In this document: positions 1 to 6,756 of the stretch, piece by piece
Layout: every line of letters starts with the position of its first letter
Numbering within the stretch: position 1 is the first letter of the stretch
DNA from: Candidatus Competibacteraceae bacterium
GTDB taxonomy: Bacteria; Pseudomonadota; Gammaproteobacteria; Competibacterales; Competibacteraceae
Reading direction: 5' to 3'
Length of the DNA stretch: 17,099 nucleotides
Assembly: GCA_012032855.1 (NCBI GenBank)
Contig: JAAUQA010000013.1
Coordinates: 1 to 17,099, forward strand
Position numbers and translations under genes: made by a program
The notes under the pieces: model-generated
Databases searched by the model: none
What the model was told of the DNA's origin: nothing
Seen by the model: the letters and a program-made list of their open reading frames with translations, nothing else

Positions 1-146
1 AATTCCTCGTTAACATGCACCGGGTTGTTCATCACGGAGATGCCGGCGAATAAAATCACGTCTGCTTCTGTCACTGTCTTGGCATAGGATGCACTCATGC
101 CAACCGATAGATCTTCAATGTAATAGCCATGCAAATGTTCGCTCAT
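1..146 (-). CDS. MaoC/PhaJ-like (R)-enoyl-CoA hydratase, N-terminal part only
   Basis: Reverse-strand gene cut by the left window edge; 48 residues are visible. The start ATG (146-144) has a GGAG ribosome binding site at 153-156 with a 6-base spacer. The N-terminus (MSEHLHGYYIEDLSVGMSAS) and the later AGIS..NNPVHVNEE stretch match the hotdog-fold hydratase family of MaoC and PhaJ. That family hydrates trans-2-enoyl-CoA to (R)-3-hydroxyacyl-CoA and can feed PHA synthase. The family active-site motif is D-x-N-P-x-H, usually read as GDNNPVH in this subgroup. Here the bases at 30-35 encode Val-Met in place of Gly-Asp, so the catalytic Asp is absent while the His (codon 15-17) remains. The change looks like two compensating one-base shifts and may be a sequence error. 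The gene is divergent from the mmd operon. Family assignment is fairly sure; activity and exact substrate are not. Confidence 0.72.
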   Translation of the reverse strand, partial: MSEHLHGYYIEDLSVGMSASYAKTVTEADVILFAGISVMNNPVHVNEE

Positions 147-520
147 CGTTCACTCCGCAGTTGTTGATCTTCTGAGAGCCGCACCTGAACACACGGCCTT
201 GCGTTAAGGGCTTTCCGACTCCTCGCTTGAAAGCTGAATATTGCCGTAAAATGCACAGGAGGTCAGCAAAAAATACCCTTCGAATAGGCTGGCAAATGCA
301 TCCGGATGACCGGGTGACGGTAACCGCCATGCATGATTATTAGGTTGACCCTCAATGCCAAGATGGCTGATAATGACAAGTGAATTTACTTATATGCCCG
401 ATTTTAAAGGCAATATTTATATAATTCCACACGACACAACAACGCGCCGAGACTAGGCTTGCTCAATTATAGTGCGGCCGGTTCGGGGAGGCATGTAACC
501 GAAAGGTTGGGGTTAGCTGC
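147..520. other. Non-coding divergent region between hydratase and mmdA
   Basis: This 374-base gap carries promoters for both divergent genes by necessity. The right part (about 340-470) is AT-rich, as expected for a promoter, and holds a consensus -10 hexamer at 420-425. I see no recognisable RNA gene. A 30-codon reading frame after ATG 250 has no support. The PHA-type palindrome TTGC-N3-GCAA found before the phasin gene is not present here. Confidence 0.5.
420..425 (+). promoter_or_regulatory. Candidate -10 box for the mmd operon
   Basis: TATAAT is a perfect sigma-70 -10 hexamer in an AT-rich stretch, about 95 bases before mmdA. No good -35 hexamer lies 16-18 bases upstream, so an activator would be needed if the site is used. 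A second weaker hexamer, TATAGT, is at 468-473. Confidence 0.3.
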
Positions 521-2082
521 GTGAATGATTTTTCCACTGACATTATGCAAGCCCGTATCAAGGAATTGCGGGAAAAACAGGCCGAAATGCGCCAGGGCGG
601 CGGCGCTAAAGGCATTGAAAAACAACATCAACAAGGGAAATTAACCGCCCGAGAACGCATCGACCACTTGGTCGATCCCGGTAGCTTTCATGAGCTGATG
701 TTGTTTGCCCAACACCGGGCGATCTTGTTCGGCATGGCCGAGAAGGAATTTCCCGCTGAAGGGGTTATTACCGGCACCGGTTCGGTAGATGGTCGCGGCG
801 TCCATGTGGCTAGTCACGATTTCACCGTGGCCGGCGGCTCAGCCGGTGAAGTGCACTGCGATAAGATCACCGATATGATGAAGGGGGCTTTGAAAGCGGG
901 TACCCCTTTTGTCCTGTTCAATGACTCCGCCGGTGCGCGTGTCCAGGAAGGTATCGACAGTCTGGCCGCTTATGGGCGGATTTTCTATCACAACACCATG
1001 TTGTCCGGTGTGGTACCGCAGATTTCCCTGATTTGCGGACCGTGTGCGGGCGGAGCGGTATACAGTCCGGCGTTGACGGACTTCATTATCCAGACCCGGC
1101 AAGCACGGATGTTTATCACCGGGCCGGACGTAATCAAAAATGTCACCGGCGAGGAGATATCGCAGGAGCAACTGGGCGGTCCGGAAGCGCACATGCGTCG
1201 CTCTGGCGTCTGTCACTTCATTGCTGATGACGATCACGATGCGGTGCGCATTTGTAAAAAACTGCTGTCTTTTCTTCCTTCCAATCATTTGGAGATGCCG
1301 CCCCGAGCGCCGTATAGCGACACCATTGAGCTGGATGAAAGCCTTAATCACATTATCCCGGATGACTCCAAAAAGCCACATGATGTGAAAGACATCATTC
1401 ATCGGGTAGTCGATGACGGCGATTTTCTAGAGGTGCACGCTCAGTTTGCGGAAAACATCGTGGTCGGTTTTGCCCGTATTATGGGTCGGCCTATCGGCAT
1501 CGTCGGTAACCAACCCAAGGTCATGGCGGGTTGCGTCGACATCAACAGCGCCGATAAGGCCGCGCGCTTTATCCGTTTCTGCAATGCCTTCAACCTCCCG
1601 CTGGTGACGTTCGTCGATGTGCCGGGATTTTGCCGGGAATCCATCAAGAACACAACGGCATCATTCGCCACGGTGCCAAGATGCTGTACGCCTACTCTGA
1701 GTGTACGGTGCCTAAAATCACCATTATCATTCGTAAGGCCTACGGCGGTGCTTATCTCGCCATGTGTTCGAAGGATTTAGGCGCTGACCGCGTTGCGGCT
1801 TGGCCTACAGCGGAAGTGGCCGTGATGGGCGCGGAAGGGGCAGCCAGTATTGTGTTCCGGCGCGAAATCGAAGAAGCCAAGGACCCTGGCACCAAACGTC
1901 AAGAACTTATCGAACATTACCGCTCGCACTTTGCGACACCTTATTTCGCTGCTGCGCGTCGGCTAGTCGACGATGTCATCGAACCGGCAGAGACTCGGCT
2001 ATTTTTAGCCTCTGCGTTGGAAGCCACGCACACCAAACGCGAAGCACGACCAAACAAGAAAACCGGTAATATCCCGTTATAG
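521..2082 (+). CDS. mmdA: Methylmalonyl-CoA decarboxylase alpha subunit (carboxyltransferase), frame broken once
   Basis: This subunit moves the carboxyl group from (S)-methylmalonyl-CoA to the biotin of MmdC, releasing propionyl-CoA, on the cytoplasmic side of the Na+ pump. The protein belongs to the propionyl-CoA carboxylase beta family: the GKLTARERI segment near the N-terminus, the N-domain oxyanion region GPCAGGAVYSPALTDF, and the C-domain YGGAYLAM and EVAVMGAEGAA segments are all present. The reading frame breaks after Phe370: a T run at 1628-1631 has four bases where five would restore VDVPGF-LPGIHQEHNG, and the rest continues in the next frame to 2082. Repaired length is 520 residues, close to the roughly 510 of characterised MmdA. 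GTG 521 is chosen because homology begins at once; an in-frame ATG at 545 is the alternative. Taken alone it could be a biotin-dependent carboxylase subunit; the mmdD-C-B genes that follow favour the decarboxylase. Confidence 0.88.
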
Positions 2083-2112
2083 CCGAATCAACACGGCATG
2101 TTACGGGATGAG

Positions 2113-2149
2113 TCAGCACCGCCGGAAGTCACTCGGCTTCGGGTGCTGA
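2113..2149 (+). other. Intercistronic stem-loop between mmdA and mmdD
   Basis: TCAGCACC (2113-2120) and GGTGCTGA (2142-2149) form a perfect 8-base-pair outer stem. The inner CCG/AAG and CTT/CGG bases can extend it with small bulges. There is no T run after it, so it is more likely an mRNA stability or processing element than a terminator. A second short palindrome, GGACA-A-TGTCC, follows at 2152-2162, just before the mmdD ribosome binding site. Confidence 0.45.
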
Positions 2150-2187
2150 TCGGACAATGTCCATCATAACAACAACATGGAGATGCC

Positions 2188-2511
2188 ATGTCCAATTTAA
2201 CCGAAGCCTTAACCCTTTCCGTGGTCGGTGTAGGCACGGTCTTCGTTGCGCTCATCGTTACCGGCATCGTGGTCAGCATCATCGGGCGCCTCAATCAGAA
2301 AAAACCGGCGGCGGCTGCTACTAAAGCAGCTGCATCGCTACCCGAGGAGTCGCCGTTCGGCGGTGTTAACAAGCGTACTCTGGTCCTATTGGCGGCAGCA
2401 GCAACCGCAGCGGTGAAGCAACCTGTGCGTATTCGCCGGGTGCGCTTTGTCAGCCATAAGCATGTACCTAATCTATGGGCGGCGGTAGGCCGGGTGGATT
2501 ATTCGGAATAA
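2188..2511 (+). CDS. mmdD: Small membrane subunit of Na+-pumping decarboxylase (OadG/MmdD family)
   Basis: A 107-residue protein with one membrane segment (about residues 8-33) at the N-terminus, containing the VVGVGTVFVAL pattern typical of OadG. An Ala/Pro/Lys-rich linker follows, then LLAAAATAAV and RIRRVRF motifs and a Trp near the end (LWAAVGR), which are the usual OadG family marks. In the oxaloacetate and methylmalonyl-CoA decarboxylases this subunit anchors the soluble carboxyltransferase to the membrane beta subunit and helps assembly. A clear GGAG ribosome binding site lies at 2179-2182, five bases before ATG. The gene sits second in the operon, as mmdD does in Veillonella. No mmdE-like gene follows. 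This frame is intact, unlike its three operon partners. Confidence 0.85.
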   Translation: MSNLTEALTLSVVGVGTVFVALIVTGIVVSIIGRLNQKKPAAAATKAAASLPEESPFGGVNKRTLVLLAAAATAAVKQPVRIRRVRFVSHKHVPNLWAAVGRVDYSE

Positions 2512-2567
2512 CTCCTATAAAGATCACCCAACCTACAGCCGATTCCACCAACCGGGAAATAACACTC

Positions 2568-2958
2568 ATGAAGCTTAAGATTACTCTTGATGGCGTCACT
2601 TACGAAGTGGACGTTGAATTTGTCGATGAAGCGAGCGGTGCTGTCGCAGCTCCGGTAGGTGCTAAAGCCGCACCGGTCAGTACGCCTCAGCTACAGGCTG
2701 CCGCTAAAGAAACCTGCTGCCGCAGCACCCTCTTCCAATGGCAGTGACATGACGGTCACCAGTCCGCTATCAGGTGTGGTATTCAAAATACTGGTCAAAG
2801 TCGGTGATAGCATCACAACCGGCCAGGATTTGATTATCCTCGAAGCCATGAAGATGGAAACCAATATCGTTGCGGCGGGACCCGGCACCATCAGGAATAT
2901 TCCGGTCGCCGAAGGCGATGCGGTCAGCCAGGGGCAGCTGTTGATCGAGTTCGAGTAG
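2568..2958 (+). CDS. mmdC: Biotin carboxyl carrier subunit of methylmalonyl-CoA decarboxylase, frame broken once
   Basis: The biotin carrier accepts the carboxyl group from MmdA and delivers it to membrane subunit MmdB for decarboxylation. The N-terminus (MKLKITLDGVTYEVDVE) is typical of these carriers. An Ala/Pro-rich linker follows, then a biotinyl domain with the EAMKMET motif; the biotinylated Lys codon is 2851-2853. The frame breaks in the linker: the A run at 2706-2708 or 2710-2712 has one base too many, and translation otherwise stops at about 2747. Repair gives 129 residues with the Lys at 95, which is 34 residues from the C-terminus, as usual for biotinyl domains. Start ATG 2568 is chosen from homology; its ribosome binding site is weak. 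The linker is low-complexity, so a length error there would be easy to make in sequencing. Confidence 0.85.
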
Positions 2959-3017
2959 ATTCATCACGTCCCTCTTGAGTTTGCCCGCAATCACTTAGAA
3001 CACGGAATAATCCACCC

Positions 3018-4452
3018 ATGCAAGAAACCCTGTTGAATTTCCTCACACAATCCGGCTTCGGCCAATTCCAGTGGGGAAACGGGGTGATGATACTGGTTGG
3101 ATGCCTTTTTATTTTTCTGGCGATCAGCAAAAAATTTGAACCCTTGCTGCTGGTCCCCATCGGTTTCGGCATCCTGGTCGGTAACATCCCCTACGATACT
3201 AATGCGCTGAGCGTCGGCGTCTATGACGGCCCGGTAAGCGAAGCAGATATCCACTATTTCAAAGTCACTCAGGAAAAACAACCTAATGGTAGTCTCGTCG
3301 CGCGCCCTAGTGCGGAAATGGTGCACGATACCCAAGACGGTAAACGGATGGTTGAACATGGACAAGCGGTCATGGTCAATCATCATGCCAAACTGGCCTA
3401 TTACGGCGAGATCAAGACCGTGCCGGCCATCATTGATGTTGGTCAAGGTCGGCAAATATTCGTTTTGGAGAAGGCCGCAGACAACCGGTATCCTTCGGTC
3501 GTCAAGCCCTCAAACCAAGATGCACGCAATGCCGGTTTCTTTTATCTGATCTTCCAGGGCGTTGCACTGGGCATTTTCCCGCCGTTGATTTTCTTGGGAG
3601 TTGGAGCGCTCACCGATTTTGGTCCCATGCTGGGTAATCCTCGAACGCTGTTGTTGGGCGCGGCTGCACAGATCGGCATCTTCGGAGCGCTGTTGGGTGC
3701 TGTGTTGATTGGATTTGATCTTAAAGAAGCGGCATCTATCGGCATCATCGGGGGGGGCGGATGGACCAACCTCCATCTTCGTCTGCACCGCGCTGGCGCC
3801 GGATTTATTAGGCGCAGTCGCTCTGGCGGCCTACAGCTATATGGCGATGGTGCCTATCATCCAACCGCCGATTATGAAGCTGTTGACCACCAAAGAGGAA
3901 CGCTTGATTCGGATGGATTCACCCACCGAAGTGTCGCGACGCACTCGAATCATGTTCCCTATCATCGGCTTCCTGTTGACCGCTTTTATTACCCCTGCCG
4001 CTTTGCCGTTGCTGGGCATGTTGTTCTTCGGTAATTTGCTCCGTGAAAGCCTCGTGACCGAACGCCTTTCCAAAACCGCTCAGGGCCCGCTGATCGATAT
4101 CGTGACGATCATGCTGGGTATCTCGGTAGGTGCGAAAACCCAGGCACAAAATTTCCTAACCTTCCAGACCATCGGAATTTTCGCGCTGGGCATCATCGCT
4201 TTTATCATCGCTACAGCCTGTGGCGTGTTGATGGCTAAGCTGATGAATAAAGTGAGCAAAAACCCCATCAATCCGCTGATTGGCGCCGCTGGTGTATCTG
4301 CAGTCCCAATGGCCGCACGAGTGGTCCACAGTGTCGGTCAGAAAGAAGATCCGCATAATTTCTTGCTGATGCACGCCATGGGTCCCAACGTGGCTGGCGT
4401 AATCGGTTCTGCCGTGGCAGCTGGTGTACTACTTTCGGCCTTAGCGCAGTAA
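3018..4452 (+). CDS. mmdB: Na+-translocating decarboxylase beta subunit (OadB/MmdB family), frame broken once
   Basis: The membrane subunit that decarboxylates carboxybiotin and exports Na+. It shows [16 protein letters not shown] near the N-terminus, then [20 protein letters not shown], a FGNLLRES segment and [18 protein letters not shown]. After repair, Asp248 in GGADGPT corresponds to Klebsiella OadB Asp203, known to be needed for Na+ transport; the Asn, Gly, Ser and Arg of the C-terminal motif, also known as important, are kept. The frame breaks inside that motif: eight Gs at 3750-3757 where seven would read GGAD. Repaired length is 477 residues, longer than the roughly 370-430 of characterised relatives. 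The excess lies in a polar, probably beta-rich segment at residues 59-171 between the first membrane region and the core. Last gene of the operon; a hairpin follows. Confidence 0.88.
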
Positions 4453-4475
4453 CCAGGATCTGATTTCCACTCTTC

Positions 4476-4517
4476 GGCGACTGGTTGTCTTGAGTGTAAC
4501 CAAGGCAACCAGTCGGC
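4476..4517 (+). terminator. Long hairpin after mmdB, probable transcript end
   Basis: The arms 4476-4492 and 4501-4517 pair over about 16 positions, with one mismatch and one G-U pair, around an 8-base loop. It begins 23 bases after the mmdB stop. There is no clean T run behind it, so it may instead be an mRNA 3' stabiliser or a Rho-assisted end. It also separates the operon from the toxin-antitoxin cassette. Confidence 0.5.
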
Positions 4518-4558
4518 ATCTTACATAGTCGTTAACACCCATTCAGGCTTTTTGCAAT

Positions 4559-4597
4559 CAACCAAGGGTTGTTCCTATTTGCTACAAATCACATAAT
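4559..4597 (+). promoter_or_regulatory. Candidate promoter and operator of the toxin-antitoxin cassette
   Basis: TTGTTC at 4569-4574 and CATAAT at 4592-4597 are spaced by 17 bases, giving a fair sigma-70 promoter. The inverted repeat CAACC-AAG-GGTTG (4559-4571) overlaps the -35 region. Antitoxins of the Phd family commonly repress their own promoter, so this repeat is a reasonable operator; that link is inference. Confidence 0.3.
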
Positions 4598-4629
4598 ATC
4601 CAGACAGGCTAGATACAAAAGAGATGCTT

Positions 4630-4890
4630 ATGAATAATTTCCCCAACGAATGGCAACTTCAAGAAGCGAAAAACAAACTCAGTCAATTGGTTAAAGCAGC
4701 CAAGAAGGGTATCCCTCAACTTATTACCGTTCACGGAAAAAGCACAGCGGTCGTTATTTCGGCCCAAGAATATGAACGGCTAAAGCGACCAACGTCAACG
4801 CTATCCTCCGCATTATTGACGCCGATACTAGATGATGACGATCGCGTGTTTGAGAGAAACTCGGACACCGGGCGAGAGATTAATCTGTGA
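4630..4890 (+). CDS. Phd/YefM-family antitoxin
   Basis: An 86-residue protein with the Phd/YefM N-terminal fold: WQLQEAKNKLSQLVKAAKKG, then PQLITVHGKSTAVVISAQEYERL. The family binds DNA through this part and neutralises the toxin with the flexible C-terminal tail, here acidic (LDDDDRVFERNSDTG). Start ATG 4630 is preferred over ATG 4624 because AAGAG at 4619-4623 then sits six bases away. It overlaps the toxin gene by four bases, so translation is likely coupled. Base composition is much more AT-rich (about 38% GC in a sampled line) than the mmd genes before it (about 57% in a sampled line), which suggests horizontal arrival. Family assignment is firm; the target of regulation is inferred. Confidence 0.88.
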   Translation: MNNFPNEWQLQEAKNKLSQLVKAAKKGIPQLITVHGKSTAVVISAQEYERLKRPTSTLSSALLTPILDDDDRVFERNSDTGREINL

Positions 4891-5327
4891 AGTATCTATT
4901 GGATACGTTAGTCGTTTCTGAATACATTCGAAAAAATCCCGTTCGGAAAGTGATTGATTGGTTAGATAAGCAAGACGAGACTTGCTTATGTATCAGCTGC
5001 CTAACAGTGGCAGAATTGAAAAAGGGCTATTATAAATTAGCGCATAGCGATCCGAATCACGGAACGAAAGAAAGGGCAGGGAAAGTGGGGAAGTGGATTC
5101 GAACACTCGAAGATCGATTTGACGAACGCGTTTTGCCTGTTGATGCGGTGTTACTGGATCACTGGGCAAACCTCTGCGGTAAGGCCGCATCTGAGGGTAG
5201 AAAGCTCCCGGTGATTGATAGTCTCTTGGTGGCTACAGCTGAGACCTATAATCTAACGGTAGTGACTCGAAATGTGTCTGACTTTAAAAATTGCCTCAAC
5301 GCGGTAAAGATTTATGATCCTTACTGA
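4887..5327 (+). CDS. vapC: VapC-like PIN-domain toxin ribonuclease
   Basis: A 146-residue PIN-domain protein. The family cleaves RNA (often tRNA or rRNA) using a cluster of acidic residues that hold Mg2+. Asp6 (LLDT), Glu43 (VAELKKG), Asp111 (VIDSLLVATA) and Asp132 (TRNVSDF) are all present, so the site looks complete. The residue after Asp-Thr, usually Asn or Ser in these toxins, is Leu8. The GTG start overlaps the antitoxin stop as GTGA, typical of such pairs. The gene has the same low GC as the antitoxin and no partner besides it. The pairing Phd-type antitoxin with VapC-type toxin is common. No transposase or integrase flanks the cassette. Confidence 0.9.
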   Translation: MKYLLDTLVVSEYIRKNPVRKVIDWLDKQDETCLCISCLTVAELKKGYYKLAHSDPNHGTKERAGKVGKWIRTLEDRFDERVLPVDAVLLDHWANLCGKAASEGRKLPVIDSLLVATAETYNLTVVTRNVSDFKNCLNAVKIYDPY

Positions 5328-5404
5328 CTTATACCGTTCAATGGTCCCCATCCTCGTTGGGTCCTGTGGTAAAGATCGACACCGAGGATCAAGACCATCA
5401 CGTT

Positions 5405-6232
5405 ATGCGGACTTCGATCATGCTTGACATCGTCACACCCTATCGCCCCGAGATGACCCAGGCGGGCTTATCACCCACCCATTCGGTTACCGTAATGGAC
5501 GAATACGGCACTCATCGAATCGCTGACATCGCCGGCGAACGCCCCTTGACGCTGTATCTGGATAAGCGGGAGATCGTGACGCTGATGACTTTAGGGTGCT
5601 ACCCGGAGGCGTTGGCCATCGGCTATTTGCGCAATCAGGATTTCATTGAAGATATCCGGCAAATCAAAACGGTCCAAGTGGACTGGGATATTGAGGCCGT
5701 GGCCGTGACCACTTACAGTGGCAACGCAGGCGAATCCCCACGCTTAGATAAACGCACGGTAACTACCGGTTGCGGGCAGGGAACCTTGTTCGGGGAAATC
5801 ATGGAAAAGCTGGAAAAGGTGCATCTCACCCAACAGACGTTTCGCCAATCGCTGATTTACGATTTATTGCATAACATCACCGCCCACAACGAGGTGTATA
5901 AAAAAGCAGGCGCTGTACACGGTTGCGCGCTATGCCACAATACGGAGATTGTCTGTTTCGTAGAAGATGTCGGACGACATAATGCGGTGGATGCGATTGC
6001 CGGGCAGATGTGGCTGGAAGGGCTGACTGGGGAAGATAAGATTTTTTACACCACCGGCCGGTTGACTTCAGAGATGGTGATTAAGGTGGCGCAAATGGGG
6101 ATACCGTTATTGCTATCGCGTTCCGGCATCACCCGCATGGGTTTGGAGATGGGCCAGAAAGTCGGGGTTACTATGGTCGGGCGTGCCAAGGGCAAGCATT
6201 TTCTGGTCTTCAATGGTGCCAATGCGATTTGA
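5405..6232 (+). CDS. fdhD: FdhD, sulfurtransferase for formate dehydrogenase maturation
   Basis: FdhD passes sulfur from the desulfurase IscS to the molybdenum cofactor of formate dehydrogenase. The protein has the family marks YPEALAIGYLRNQ, TTGCGQGT, GAVHGCALC, FVEDVGRHNAVDAIAG, TTGRLTSEMV and LLSRSG. In E. coli FdhD two cysteines (Cys121 and Cys124) form a CxxC involved in sulfur transfer; here only Cys123 is present, in a GCGQG motif, which I recall as usual for one branch of the family. ATG 5405 is chosen, giving 275 residues; an upstream TTG at 5357 would add a tail that does not look like the family, and ATG 5420 is also possible. No formate dehydrogenase gene is in the window. A GAGGA lies at 5384-5388, rather far from the start. 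Confidence 0.92.
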   Translation: MRTSIMLDIVTPYRPEMTQAGLSPTHSVTVMDEYGTHRIADIAGERPLTLYLDKREIVTLMTLGCYPEALAIGYLRNQDFIEDIRQIKTVQVDWDIEAVAVTTYSGNAGESPRLDKRTVTTGCGQGTLFGEIMEKLEKVHLTQQTFRQSLIYDLLHNITAHNEVYKKAGAVHGCALCHNTEIVCFVEDVGRHNAVDAIAGQMWLEGLTGEDKIFYTTGRLTSEMVIKVAQMGIPLLLSRSGITRMGLEMGQKVGVTMVGRAKGKHFLVFNGANAI

Positions 6233-6312
6233 ATTGGATGCGGTTCCAGCGCAGCGGGCAGGGATTCTCGGCGGTAACAGCAAATCCTGATTCGCTGCGG
6301 ACCAATCTCCGA

Positions 6313-6756
6313 ATGGAATCCTCCTTCAAGCGTCCTGAGTCTGTCTTAGTGATCGTTTATACCGCAGTCGGGGAAGTCTTGGTCATGCGCCGCCGCCAAC
6401 CCGCTGATTTTTGGCAGTCGGTAACCGGCAGTTTGAACTGGGACGAAACCGATCCCCTACAGACGGCTCGCCGGGAACTGTTCGAAGAAACCGGGCTTAA
6501 TGATGTCGAAGTCATGCGTTGCCACGTGCGCAATCGGTTTCCAATCCTGCCGGCTTGGCGTCACCGGTATGCGCCAACCGTGCGGGAAAACACCGAGTAT
6601 GTGTTTCGCGTAGCGCTACCGGCTCGTCGCGCCATCGTGCTCAACCCCGAGGAACACACCGAGCATGTTTGGTTGGCACGGCAAGAAGCCGCCGTTCGAG
6701 TGACCTCTTACACGAACCGGGCAGCGATACTGCAGTGGGTTGACGATGAGCCGTAA
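6313..6756 (+). CDS. nudB: Dihydroneopterin triphosphate diphosphatase (Nudix, NudB-like)
   Basis: NudB removes pyrophosphate from dihydroneopterin triphosphate in folate synthesis. The 147-residue protein aligns by eye along its length with E. coli NudB: KRPESVLVIVY at the start, DFWQSVTGS before the Nudix box, RHRYAP, NTEYVFRVALP and a C-terminal SYTNRAAILQWV. The Nudix box runs over residues 39-62 with Glu45 and the RELFEETG core; the spacer between Glu45 and the RE pair is eight residues rather than the canonical seven. ATG 6313 is chosen because homology begins there; a long upstream TTG extension to 6229 has no family match. It follows fdhD by 80 bases and overlaps the dgt start by 11 bases, so nudB and dgt are probably co-transcribed. 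Confidence 0.85.
   Translation: MESSFKRPESVLVIVYTAVGEVLVMRRRQPADFWQSVTGSLNWDETDPLQTARRELFEETGLNDVEVMRCHVRNRFPILPAWRHRYAPTVRENTEYVFRVALPARRAIVLNPEEHTEHVWLARQEAAVRVTSYTNRAAILQWVDDEP

Noticed and set aside
115..330. 71-codon minus-strand frame over the hydratase start and the intergenic region
   Set aside because: It overlaps the better-supported hydratase start in another frame and has no recognisable protein features.
250..342. Small 30-codon plus-strand frame before mmdA
   Set aside because: There is no ribosome binding site before its ATG and no family resemblance.
839..1402. 187-codon open frame on the minus strand inside mmdA
   Set aside because: It lies wholly antisense to a conserved carboxyltransferase and its product shows no known family pattern.
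1628..1660. Programmed ribosomal frameshift in mmdA
   Set aside because: No classical slippery heptamer or following stimulatory structure is seen, and similar breaks occur in unrelated dgt, which points to error or decay.
521..4452. Oxaloacetate decarboxylase (oadA-type) assignment for the operon
   Set aside because: The alpha subunit is of the propionyl-CoA carboxylase beta type, not the pyruvate carboxylase-like OadA, and the biotin carrier is a separate protein.
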